Origin: Piromyces finnis
Lineage: Eukaryota; Neocallimastigomycota; Neocallimastigomycetes; Neocallimastigales; Neocallimastigaceae
Length of the DNA stretch: 64,000 bases
Assembly: GCA_002104945.1 (NCBI GenBank)
Contig: MCFH01000023.1
Location: 620,001 to 684,000 of the forward strand
Direction: 5' to 3'
Position numbers and translations under genes: made by a program. Positions 37,980 through 50,390 of the stretch are shown here, one piece after another. Under the pieces are notes generated by a model, which was not told the origin of the DNA, ran no database searches, and was given only the letters and a program-made list of their open reading frames with translations. Positions within the stretch are counted from its first letter, which is position 1. Every line of letters starts with the position of its first letter.

Positions 37980-38897
37980 ATAAAATGAAAATAGAAAAAA
38001 AAAAAAAAAAAAAAAAAGGAAATATTATAAGAATGGACTAAAAAAACTTTTATTTATTGATTATAAAATTAGTACATATTTTAACTTTTTTGATAGTCCT
38101 GAAGATATTGCTAATGATATTTATGAACTCTATGAAAAAAATCTTTAGCTATAGAATATGAAGGATTATCCTATATATTTTTAAATATTATGTGGGAATT
38201 TAATTCCAAAAAAATGGAAGCAAAGGTTAAAGTTTTAGGAAATACAACAAACAAATAACTTCAAATTATTCAAATTCAATTAATGAATTGAAATTAATAG
38301 TTTCTCAATTTAAAGAGGAATTAAAAGAAAAAGATACAAGATTTTCAAGATATGTATGATACTCAGATTCTCGATCTAATGCTATTTATAGTTTTTCAGA
38401 ATATGAATATATTTTAGATCAAGTGAGTAACGCAACAGAGAAAAAAGCAAATAGTTCAATCCTTTTATATAAATTCACAAGAGATGATAGTACGTATAAT
38501 AAAACAAAACACAGAGTATTACAAAAAAATAATATTATTGTTGCAATCAAAGATACTAATGGATATAGGTTTGGCGGTTATACATCAAAATATTTTTATG
38601 AAAATAATAAATATACTAATGCTATAATGGAGGATAATACTGCATTTTTATTTTCTTTAAATGAAAGAAAAAAAGCTTATCCAGTTAGTGATTGAAAGCA
38701 TGCTCTCCGCTTTAATTATAATAATTTTATAATGTTTAGTGATAGTGATATAGTTATTAATAGGAATAATAACTATACAAAATGTACTGCAATTCAGAAA
38801 ACTTATAATTGTTATGGTAAAAAAAAAAGCTTTATGTGGTGGTTCAATATTTTCTATTGATGAATTAGAAATTTATAAAGTTACATTTACTAATTAA
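37980..38897 (+). pseudogene. Degraded TLDc-domain gene
   Basis: A charged coiled-coil-like stretch (around 38280-38350, INELKLIVSQFKEELKEKD) leads into a TLDc domain: SILLYKFTRDDS at about 38455-38490, then FGGYTSKYFYE, NTAFLFSLNER and, in another frame, the terminal SIFSIDELEIYKV before TAA at 38895-38897. It is broken by an in-frame TGA at 38357-38359, a TGA at 38693-38695 and a frame change at the A run near 38820. An upstream 90-codon open part (38423-38695) is the best preserved. TLDc proteins are associated with oxidative-stress protection and V-ATPase binding; fungal genomes of this kind often carry many. An earlier short open frame (MSFTNES..., 37621-37692) may be a first exon; that is a guess. 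Confidence 0.75.
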
Positions 38898-39106
38898 TCA
38901 ATGAAATAAAAAATAATATTATCACTTTTTTTTTTTTTAATTATGAAAAACAAATTCAAATTCAATTCATATTTATATAATAATATGATGATAAATTATT
39001 ATTATTATTATTTTTTTTGTAATCCTTGAAAAAAAAAAAAAAAAAAAAATCAAAATTATTAAAATTATTATGATATTATTAATGGAAAAACGGAAAAATT
39101 GTAAAG

Positions 39107-39677
39107 AATTTTTTTTTTTTTAACGGCATCAAATATTTTTAAACTATATTATTAATTTAATTAAAATTATAATACATGTAATATAAAAAATTTTAAAAAT
39201 TAAAAATAAAAAAAAAAAATAAAAATATGTTTAAATAAACACAAATGAATAAAAATTGGGTATAATGTATTCCAGTCATTTTAATTAAAGTAAGAAAGCC
39301 ACTATTATACTAAAGTATAATAATTGTATTTGACTTCCAATGAGTCAAAGATCAAAATTTTATCATGGGGCAAAATTATGATCTCCATTGGTTGCGCTGG
39401 CCCTCCTGGCCTGTCTTACTGTTTCTTCAGCATTGATGCTTTTGGCCGATAGCAAAAGGCATAATTTTGGTTAGAAGTTCCACTGTTACCGTCAAGAATG
39501 GTGTTCCTTCGTAAATGCCCAATTGAATTTGACACTTGCAAAGTTCTTTCCATTCCCTTGAATTGTAATTGATCTTCCCTCAACAAGGAATTTAAATATT
39601 TTATTGCACACTAGAATAATCATGCACATTAATTTTCACCGGATTATTAGAACTATTACTATTATTAACTAAATTAC
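39107..39677 (-). mobile_element. LINE subfamily-B 3' end, downstream unit of a head-to-tail dimer
   Basis: On the - strand: damaged C-terminal coding part (Asn/Ser-rich, then KELCK, TPFLTVT, GQEG segments with stops), 3'UTR with ATGACTGGAATACATT, GATGCCGTT and poly(A) (T run ending 39121). Compared with the + strand copies it lacks about 8 bp at GATCTTTG-ACTCATTGG. Confidence 0.9.
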
Positions 39678-40345
39678 TTTTTTTTTTTTTTTTAACGGCA
39701 TCAAATATTTTAAACTTTATTATTAATTTAATTAAAATTATAATACATGTAATAAAAAATTAAAAATAAATAAAAATAAAAAATATGTTTAAATAAACAC
39801 AAATGAATAAAAATTGGGTATAATGTATTCCAGTCATTTTAATTAAAGTAAGAAAGCCACTATTATACTAAAGTATAATAATTGTATTTGACTTCCAATG
39901 AGTCAAAGATCAAAATTTTATCATGGGGCAAAATTATGATCTCCATTGGTTGCGCTGGCCCTCCTGGCCTGTCTTACTGTTTCTTCAGCATTGATGCTTT
40001 TGGCCGATAGCAAAAGGCATAATTTTGGTTAGAAGTTCCACTGTTACCGTCAAGAATGGTGTTCCTTCGTAAATGCCCAATTGAATTTGACACTTGCAAA
40101 GTTCTTTCCATTCCCTTGAATTGTAATTGATCTTCCCTCAACAAGGAATTTAAATATTTTATTGCACACTAGAATAATCATGCACATTAATTTTCACCGG
40201 ATTATTAGAACTATTACTATTATTTACTAAATTACTATCTAAATTAGAATTATTATCTATACTATTGCTATCATTCCTAAAATTATTACTTCTACTATTA
40301 CTATTGTTATTATTACTATTATTGCTATCTCTACTGATATTAAAA
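39678..40345 (-). mobile_element. LINE subfamily-B 3' end, upstream unit of the dimer
   Basis: Near-identical to the previous unit with a period of 572 bp (AACGGCATC at 39122 and 39694). It extends further 5', to about 40345, into Asn/Ser/Arg-rich coding sequence. Its poly(A) (T run 39678-39693) is joined directly to the internal coding sequence where the other unit begins. Confidence 0.9.
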
Positions 40346-40484
40346 AAATGTTAATAATCCAAATAAAAAATAATTAAAATTTTAAATTATTCTATGAAAA
40401 TTAAAATCTAAAAAAAAAAAATTTAATTTTTTGTAATAAATTAAATTAGTATATTGTTGGAGACTAATAAATATTTTTTTTTTT

Positions 40485-40553
40485 TCTTTTTTTAACGGCA
40501 TCAATTATTTTAAACTTTATTATTAATTTAATTAAAATTGTAATACATGTAGA
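40485..40553 (-). mobile_element. Short LINE 3' tail fragment
   Basis: T run then AACGGCATCAATTATTTTAA through TGTAATACATGT, the last 60 bp of the LINE 3'UTR. The AGACTAATAAATATT sequence occurs on both sides (about 40461 and 40550), consistent with a target-site duplication of a minimal insertion. Confidence 0.8.
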
Positions 40554-41339
40554 CTAATAAATATTACTTTAAAATTCATATATTTTTATGGTTACAAATC
40601 AGTTTTAGAGGGATGAGTAAAACTTATTATTTTTATTGTTACAACTTTATAGGTTATAAAAACAATTAACATTTATATTTACTTGTTTTTGTAATTATCT
40701 AATTTCAACCATTCATTCAATTTTTTTTTTAAAAGCAAATATTTTTAAACTTTATTGTTAATTACCATTAATTCAAAAACAACAACTTACATTAAAAGTT
40801 AATGAATATAAAAATTTATGGATGACCCATACTTTTAAAAAATATTAAACTTTGATAATAAAATTACTTTAAAGTTCTATAATATGAAAATAAAAATTCA
40901 TTTTGATTAAAACTACCTTTAAACATTTTAAAAGATAACATACATCATATATCCAATTTTTATTTAAAACTTTTTTATTACACATATCTGAACTTTGATT
41001 TTACTTTCCTCATTATTTCGACCTTAATTTGTTCACTTTTATTGATTTAAAAAATTCCCATAACATCATTTCATATATCCCCAATTATTAACTATTATTA
41101 ACTTCCAAACTTCTTTTCCCTTTATTATTTCTTCCGTTATACTTCTTCCATTTTTTCACTCAGACCATTTTCTTATTACTACTACTTTTATTTACTCTTC
41201 TAAAATATAAAAAAATAACAAATATTTAAATTTAACTAATAAATTAACTGTACTTTATTGGCACGGTTATTAATATTTTTTAATAATTTTTTTAATTATT
41301 ATTATTTTTAATATCTGTACATATTAAAATTTTATTAAT
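40554..41339. other. AT-rich spacer
   Basis: Between the LINE tail and the eS6 gene; the 3' end of eS6 lies at its right edge. Nothing else recognised. Confidence 0.6.
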
Positions 41340-42345
41340 TTAGTTCTTAGTCTTGGAGCTGAGACGACGCTTCATTAATTGTTCGTGCTTTTGAGCGTTT
41401 CTTTCCTTAATACGTTGAGCTAATAACTTAGCGTATTGTTCGGAGGCTTCACGAGAAGCTTCAGCATTCTTACGCTTGAGAGCTAAGAGATGTCTCTTAC
41501 GTTGAAGAGTGACTGGAGTAACGAGTCTTTGGATCTTTGGAGCCTTAGTGTACTTCTTACCGTTCTTACCAGTAAGTTCACGACGAATAACGTATTGACG
41601 GACATCATCTTCCTTAGAGAGGTTGAACATCTTACGGATGTTAGAAGCTCTCTTTGGACCTAATCTCTTTGGGCAAGAGCGGTCAGTAAGACCTTCAATT
41701 TCTTGTTCACCTTGCTTGACAATAGCAAGAGAAAGGACGGCAATATCGCTACCAACGATACAACCACGAACAGACTTTCTCTTACGTTCACCGACACGAC
41801 GTGGACGGTAGCAGGAGTGACCCTTGGAAAGGAGAAGACGAACACGGTGGTTGGTAAGGAGACCTTGCTTCATTGGGAAACCTTGCTTGTCATTTCCACC
41901 AGTGATCTTGAAAATGTAACCCTTGAATTCATCGCCAATAGCAGCACCATCGACTTCAGCGGACATACGCTTTTCGTAGAAGACACGACTATTTTATACA
42001 AATATCTACATTTAATTTACAATCCTATAAACAATAATCACTTATATATAATACTTACATCTTGTGTTCATCTTCAATGTCGATGAGTTTTTGGGCACCG
42101 GTGGCCGGGTAGGAAATATTCAACTATTTTCATATAATAAATACATATTAAAAATTAATATCATTGTTTCACTTTTATACTAATTTGTAAATAAAAATAT
42201 GCATAATATTTCATGAATTATACATATAACAACATAACAAAAAATCACAACACATTAAAATACATAACATATCATTAATTAACCACTCATCCATTAAAAC
42301 ATTTATTTATTTAACACAATTCATTCATTAAATATTCACCTTCAT
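41340..42345 (-). CDS. RPS6: 40S ribosomal protein eS6 (RPS6)
   Basis: Three exons: 42345-42340 (ATG AAG only), 42123-42059 and 41988-41340, giving 239 residues, the normal length. The N-terminus [20 protein letters not shown] and then [12 protein letters not shown] is textbook eS6; [31 protein letters not shown], and [18 protein letters not shown] follow. The C-terminal helix is Arg/Lys/Ala-rich and ends [10 protein letters not shown], keeping an S6-kinase-type RRLSS site but with a short tail after it. The protein is part of the small subunit and a target of TOR/AGC-kinase signalling. Codon use is strongly biased to C/G-ended forms (AAG, CGT, GAC, ATC), as expected for a highly expressed gene in an AT-rich genome. 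A two-codon first exon is common in ribosomal protein genes. Confidence 0.98.
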
Positions 42346-44493
42346 GATGACAAAAGTACAGTTCGTATAAGAGAGAAAGAACTAAACTAATGATCTGGAG
42401 GTTTTTTTTTGTTTGAATCAATATTAATCAATATGATTGGGAATTATTTTATATCCAATCATATTAATACATTGTATACATTTATATATATAAAATTTAT
42501 TTATAAATTCTAATTTTTATATAAACCTTGGATATAATATTCAAATAATTTATGTGTTACACATGATTTAATCAAATTTAAATGATAAAAAATAATTAAT
42601 CTATGTATAAAATATTAGAGAAATATCTAAAGCGCTATTTTTTTCTTTGTGTGAAGTTTAAATTTATAAAATTTAATTCTTATGCATATATTAATTTAAA
42701 AATACATAATCATTAAAAGTTTCAGTTGATATATATCCTTTCACTACTTATATTTTTTATTAACAACTACAATATATATCTTTATTAATAGTTATTAGGG
42801 AAATATCCTTTTACAAGTTTTTTTTGTTTAAAGTAATTTTGATATATCTTATACATATATGAACGAAACATTAAATAATAAATGAATATATGTAAATTAA
42901 TATTTAGTTTTAAATTAATAAGTTTTTTTTTTTTTTTTTAATGTATATGTTTTTATATCAAGTTTATTTTAAACTATATAAAATGCCTTTTATTAAAAGT
43001 TTTTTTAAAGTTAAGAGTCAATTTTTTTTTTTTTTTAAATTAATAATTATGCATTTATGTATTATAATTTGTTAATTATATTAAATTTTATGTTAATAAT
43101 ATTCACTACATATTAATCATTAATTAGGTAAATTTATAAATATTTGAATAATATTATTTTTAAAGTTGAATAAGTAGTAATTATAATTTTATTTATTAAT
43201 TATTTTAATTTGTTAAACCTTTTTCTTTATTTATATTTTTATTAGTAAATTATATTTATATATCGAAAAACCAGCATAATTTCAAATTAATGATACTCAA
43301 AATTTTCTTTTTATGTTTTTAAAGTTTTTTAAATTTGAAATTAAATTATAACTGTTTAATAAAATATTTATATTAATAGATAAACTTTAAAATACTTTCA
43401 AATACTATATTATACTTGAAATATATAAAAAACTTAATATATTTGATCAGATCTTTTTTCAATCATGATTTAAGCTTTTCAATAACTAACTTTATATGAA
43501 TAGATGAATAGATGTCATATATAATATAAAATGCGCTGAAAATAAAAATATAAAGTTTTAATGGTAAATTAAAGTTTTTTTTTTTTTTTTTTTATATTTC
43601 GATAATTATAAAATGTTATATATTATTGATAATGATGGAAAAATGAATATTTAGTATTTTTAATTATTTTCATTTTTTACTGAATTTTTGAATTTTTATG
43701 CTACAAGAAAAAATAAAAAAAGTCTTTTAATGATTTTATATGCTTTTATTTTATTTTTATTTTATTATATATATATTGATTTTATATAACATTTTTTGAT
43801 AATAATAACATTAAATATAATTACTGTTTTTTTTTTTTTTTTTTTTTTTTAAATAATATTATGAAGGATTGAAGTTTAATGATGGTGATTGAACAATAAT
43901 TTTTTATTTTTAATTTAATCCTTAATTAAAAAAAAATAAATTAAAATATAATTGTTAAGGTATAATTTTGGGTTGTATTTTATCTCAAACTATTAAAAGG
44001 AAAAAAAAAAGTATAATCGGCGGTAATTATTCATTTTTTTAACAAAATATTAAATAATTAAATGCAAAAAAGTAAAATTTGTTTGAATGTAGACATACCT
44101 TTTATTTACAGCATATTTAGTTCTGTATTTATAATGTATAAATGGTAAAATCTATAAATTAGTTTTTTTCTCATAAATCTATTATTCCTTTTATATATAA
44201 ATTAAAATTTTAAAAATAATAATGAAACCAAATCTATATATTTTTTAATATGTACTTTTTAGGTAAATTTATTTTAATTAAAAAGAAAAATTTTCAACTT
44301 TATTTTTAAATATTATGTAGTAAGTATTTTTATAATACATTACATACATTACCTACATCTTTTAATACTTTTATTTTAATTTTATTTTTAGGATTAATGT
44401 TATTATTTTACTTTACATACTTCATAAAATTAAATAAATATATTTCTTTAAGCTTTAATATTCCCCTATTTTTATTATTTAGTTTTAATTAAG

Positions 44494-44647
<154 letters not shown>

Positions 44648-45384
44648 GATATTTAATATATATAATATTGACTTTTCAATAGTTGTTAAAGCAAATCAAG
44701 TGTGTAGATAAGTATATAAATGAGAGCCAATTTATATTTATATTATTATTGATAATATAATAATATAAAAGTATTAAGTATATTTAAAAGCTATATAAAA
44801 TAAAAAATAGTTATAATAACATATTATATAATAACGATATTATTTTTATAAATACATTTATTAATTAAAAAAATTAATAATGAAATTTTAAATTTATAAA
44901 ATAAAATTATTTAATTTTAAGTATGACTATTTCAAAGTCATATTTATTATTAATTATAATAACTTTTTACAAGTTTATAACAAAAAAAGCTAAAATAAAA
45001 TATTAAAATAGTGTTTAAAATATTATTATAAAAAGCTATATTGGTACTAATATTTTATTATTAATTAAAAAATTTTTAAATTATAATAATTAATTAAAAT
45101 TATAAAAAAGCTTTTTTTTTTTTTTATATTAATATTGATTTAATATTTTTTAAGTTAAATTAGTATTAAATATAATAAAAAGATAAAAATAACATATAGG
45201 TAAATATAAGGAAAATTAATAAGTGTATAATAAATGATTAATAAAATAATAATTATAATTATAATAATTATAATTTCAAATAAATAAAATTAATAAAAAA
45301 ATAAAATTTTTTTATTATTTATTTAAAATAACAATTATACTATAAAAAATTTAATTGCTTATTTATTTAAAATTTTTATTTTTA

Positions 45385-45388
<4 letters not shown>

Positions 45389-45431
<43 letters not shown>

Positions 45432-45432
45432 C
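45389..45432. repeat. (ATT)n microsatellite, about 44 bp
   Basis: Short ATT run with AGT and ATC interruptions at its end. Confidence 0.85.
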
Positions 45433-46454
45433 ATTATTATTAATTAAAAAAAAAATAAGATTTAATCTTTTAAAGTAATTATAGCAAAATCAAAAAAAAA
45501 AAAAAAAAAAAAAAAATAAAATAAAATAAAAAAAAATACACTTTTTAATATATTATATTAATTTTTTTTCTTAAATTTTTAATTATAATAATATAATAAT
45601 TATATTATTGATGATATATTGACTATTTATTTAATTTTTTATATAAAATTAATATTATGAAAAAATTAATAAAAAGATTGAACATATTAAATTTTATTAT
45701 AATATTTTAAAAATTTCTTTGAAATATTAAATATTATATTTCGTCTTTTTTTTTTTTTTTTTCTTTTCTTCATTTATTTTCAAAAGGATAACAATTTTTG
45801 TAATAATTATAAAATATAATATAATTTAAAAGTATATATATTAAAAATAATATACAAAGAAATGAAATAATATTAAAGATTTTGTATAAATATGAATTTT
45901 GTATATAAAATTGAAAAAAAATTTAATAGGAAAAATATATTCACAAACCAGGAAAAAAACAATAAATTATATTTTTCAAATAAAGAATTTTTTATTGTAA
46001 ATAATATTATTTATATTTTCATTTTATTTATTATATATATTTAAGAAACAACATAAATACATTTTAAAACATTACAATTCAACTTATATAATTTCATATA
46101 TATCCACAATTCAAAAATAAGCAAACAATAACCAAAAAAAAAAAAAAAAACTGAATAAATTATAATTTATTCTTTAAATTATTAATATAATAGTATATCT
46201 AAAAAAGATATATTTTATTTTTGTTACTCTTATTTATATAATAAGAAAAATATTTAAAAAGTTTTTAGAAGTAAATTTTTATTTGCGAAAAGTAAATAAT
46301 TTTTATCATTTTTTTTATTTGCTTCTCGCGCAAATATATATAATATTTTTTTTAAAAGAAAACAAGAAAGCATAAAAAGTAAAATTTCATACCATACTTA
46401 TTTATCATAGAAAACAAATCATATATTATAATACTATATATAAAAATAATAACA

Positions 46455-49075
46455 ATGGCATACCAAAGAAATATGTACGCATGTAACGATTTTACAAATA
46501 CAACAGCAAGCCAAAATCAAATATCATATCTTAATCCTCAACCAAAAGGAAATGAATATACCAATATACCAAATCAATATTCTTCTTCTTGTCCACAATT
46601 AAATATAAATTACCAACAGCAAAACTTATGTATCAACTCAAATCCACAACTACAGAAACAACAATTACATTATAAGCAACCAAATGCATATAATAGTTTA
46701 AATAGAACAGGTCAATCATATGTTATTTCCAATAAAATAACGCCTTCTTCAACAACAACTTTTCCAATTTTATCTATGTCAAATCAATCTTCTTTTGGAC
46801 CAGCTAGAAGACAACAAATACCCCCACAATCAAATATTCATTCAAATAATGGATTTTCAACCATTACTCCTTCACCAGATCAAAATACAATGTTAACCTT
46901 ACCTATATATAATTCATCAAATAATCCTTCTAATAGTAATGATATGATGATGACTTCAGCGTCTCTTGTTCATAATATGGGTTGTGCTATAGATCCTCAA
47001 TCTCAACATTATGTTCAAAAGCAAATTCCACCAACTCAATTACATAAAAAGTCAAAAGGTCATCCTCAATCATCACATCATCCAGCTCAAATACAACAAC
47101 ATAAACATCAACAACAGCAAACTTGGGGTCCATTTATTGTTGATGATGATAATGAATTAATTAATGTTGACGAGTATGCTGAGGACATTATAGAATATTT
47201 AAAAAGTCAAGAGGTATAATATCAAGCGTTTTTAAAGTTTCATGTTTTAAGTTTTAAAACACCATAAGAAAATTTATATATATGTTATATAAATGAAATG
47301 AAATAAACATTTTTTTGATATATAAAATATATTTTTATATTCATATTTTTTAAAAATAAATATAGTTATGTACTATGCCTGAAGCAAATTATATGGCCTA
47401 TCAAAACGAAATTACAAATGATATGCGTCGTATTTTAATTGAATGGTTAATTGAAGTACATGGTGAATATGATTTAAAGCCAGAAACTCTTTATTTAACC
47501 ATTAATTTAATAGATAGATACCTTTCAAAAAGAATTGTTCCAAAATCAGATTTTCAATTATTAGGTGTTACTAGTTTGTGGGTAGCAGCTAAATATGAGG
47601 AAGCTCATGGAAAGATACCATCCTTAAACCAAATGAAATTTATATGCTGTAAATATTACGAAGAACCAGAATTTATTCAAATGGAAATGCGTTTATTAGA
47701 AGAAATGAATTTCTCAATTGGTCACCCTACTCCAGAAGCTTTCTTAAAATTACAACTTCTTTTAGCAAATTATGAACGTACTGTTAGACCAGCAATTAAA
47801 TATTTAGCTAGATATATTATGGAGACATCCTTAATTGATTATAACTTTATAAGATTTACTCCATCTATTATATCTCAATCAAGTTTGATATTGGCAGTAA
47901 ATATACTAAATCAAAAATCATGGGTAAGAAATTAAATATTAACTATTTTTAAGCGAAAATTAGTTTAAATACCAAAATATAATAATAAATTATAAACTTT
48001 TTTTTTATTTATCAAATTTAATTATTAATAGACATATGTTAATGATGAATTATGGGAATGCATAAGAGCTTTAGTAGAAAAAATGATTGACCCACCAAAA
48101 AGTATATATACTAAATACTCAACAAATAAATACATGAGAACTAGTGTAATAGCGAAACAATTAATTATGGGGTAAATATCATTAATTTATATAGATTATT
48201 TTTAAAAAATGATTAAAAATAAATTATTTTATTAATTTATATGTAATATATATATATTTTACTGTTTAATTAATAACAGCAATCCTAAATTTAAGAATTT
48301 AACCCAAAATTTTGATTCTAATTCATTGTCATCTATGCCATTCTCAACGACCTCAATTCAAATTTTGACCACAACATCAAATTCTATACCAGTATCTGAA
48401 AATTCAGATCAAAAAAGCAATAAAAGCAATAAACCATTAACTACTACTTTTACTATAATAACAACATCAACTACTTCTCCACGTGACAGTATGGTTACTG
48501 ATATGGATCAATATGAGAATGAATATGTTTCAAATAATTCAATGCCAACTCCACCAAAAGAAACAGTTTTACCAACACCATCTATGATTGTAAATAATGC
48601 TTCTATACCAACATCTAATCAAGCTATACCATATACTTCTTCATATAATTCAATAAATAATAACCAATGGATAAATTCAGTAAATAATATGATAAATTTA
48701 GGAAATGCTAATGGTATAAATGCCATTAATCCAATGAATACCATCAATAACATGAACGGAATCAGTACTATGAATAATATAAATAATATGAATCATAGGA
48801 ATCAAAGAAATAATTTGGGTAGAATGGGTATTATGAACACAATGAGAAATGTAAATATGTTACCTGATGGCAAATGCCCAAATAATGATACCTTAATGGA
48901 TGATATTAAAAAAATTAATATCATGAATATGAATAGAATGAATTCTAAAAACATGAATATAGATATATCTGATATTAATTTAAAGCAATACCAAGGAAAA
49001 CCTACTGGAAAAATATATACAATGATGAATAATAATATAAATAATAAGATAAATAACTTTAATTCAAATGTTTAA
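46455..49075 (+). CDS. B-type (mitotic) cyclin with Gln/Asn-rich flanks
   Basis: Four exons join in phase: 46455-47213, 47366-47923, 48032-48171 and 48280-49075; about 750 residues. The N-terminal 240 residues are Gln/Asn/Ser/Pro-rich. The cyclin box starts around residue 245 with EYAEDIIEYLKSQE and has MRRILIEWLIEVH (CDK-contact helix), ETLYLTINLIDRYLSK, LLGVTSLWVAAKYEEAHGK, and a second cyclin fold with LARYIMETSL and SSLILAVNIL continuing through exon 3. The last 260 residues are Thr/Ser then Asn/Met-rich. Family role: activating Cdk1 at G2/M. I see no clear RxxL destruction box in the N-terminal part, only QN-rich sequence, so the route of turnover is open. The flanks make it nearly twice the size of yeast Clb proteins. 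Confidence 0.9.
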
Positions 49076-49140
49076 CCGTACAAATAAATTTAATATCAAT
49101 TTAGGACTATAAATCGCAAAAATTAAATAATAATTCAAAC

Positions 49141-49173
<33 letters not shown>

Positions 49174-49926
49174 CACCAACTCCAAAAATCATAATTACCC
49201 ATAACTAAAAAAAAAAAAGATAATTTTAGAAAAAAATATAATAAATGTAATTTTTTTTTATTTTTTTTCTTTTTTAGTTAAAATTTTGTTAATACTCTTT
49301 TTTTTTTTTTTTTTTTTTTCATTATATAATTTATTAATTTTTTTAATTTATTTTTTTTTTAAATTATTTGCATTTTTTAATTATTTTATTTTTTTTCCCT
49401 TTACTCAAAAAACATTTTAATCATTTTATATATTGTTTTATATTAAATATATTATACCTTTTTTATTTATTTATTTTTTTTATTTTAAAGTCTTTCAAAA
49501 CTTTTATATTACGGGAATATAAAAAATAATAATAAATGTAATCAACAGCTTTTTATTTCAATAAAAAAAATAATCAAATATTTATTATAATATATTAATA
49601 TTAAAATTCAGAGTGTTACATAAATTCAAATTATATTAAATTTATTATAAATTGATAATATATTGATTGATGGTTTGAAATAGTTTGTGTATTTTCTTTT
49701 CAGAAAAAATAAATTCGATAGAAAATGAAAATGAGAAATCTAAAAACAAAATAATAAAATAATAAAAGTAATAAATATTTAAAAACAGGAACAACAATAT
49801 ACATATATATATAAAACAAATATAAAATTATAAATACACTGATAAAATAAAATAAAGTAAAATAAAATAAATGATATTATTCTAAGGAATATTAAAAGTT
49901 TATTATTAAAATTTTATTATATATAA

Positions 49927-49973
<47 letters not shown>

Positions 49974-50160
49974 ATTAAGCATTTGATAAATCTATTCTAT
50001 ATCCTATTATCACTATTGTCATATATTCAGATAAAGAAATAAATTATTATTTATTATTCTTTCTACAATTTAAACAATAAAATTAGATATAAAAAATAAT
50101 ACATTTAATATAATTCGCATTTCATTTATTTTAATATATACATTATAATATATAAATTAC
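49076..50160. other. AT-rich spacer with AAT and AAAT repeats
   Basis: Contains a short AAT run (about 49142-49171), T runs and the AAAT repeat listed next. No gene seen. Confidence 0.6.
49927..49976. repeat. (AAAT)n microsatellite, about 50 bp
   Basis: Twelve perfect AAAT units. Confidence 0.95.
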
Positions 50161-50354
50161 ATGGATTCAACACGCTTAAAAGAATTTAATTATTGTCCAA
50201 ATTGTGGAAGAAGATTTCATGATAATGAATCTGCTTGTGCTATCTGTGGAATAAAAAAAATTGTACATAATATATACACGATTAAATTAAATGGATTGAA
50301 ATTCCTTACTAATAAAACATTTTATTCATAATTTCTCATATTTAATTTTATAAT

Positions 50355-50390
<36 letters not shown>

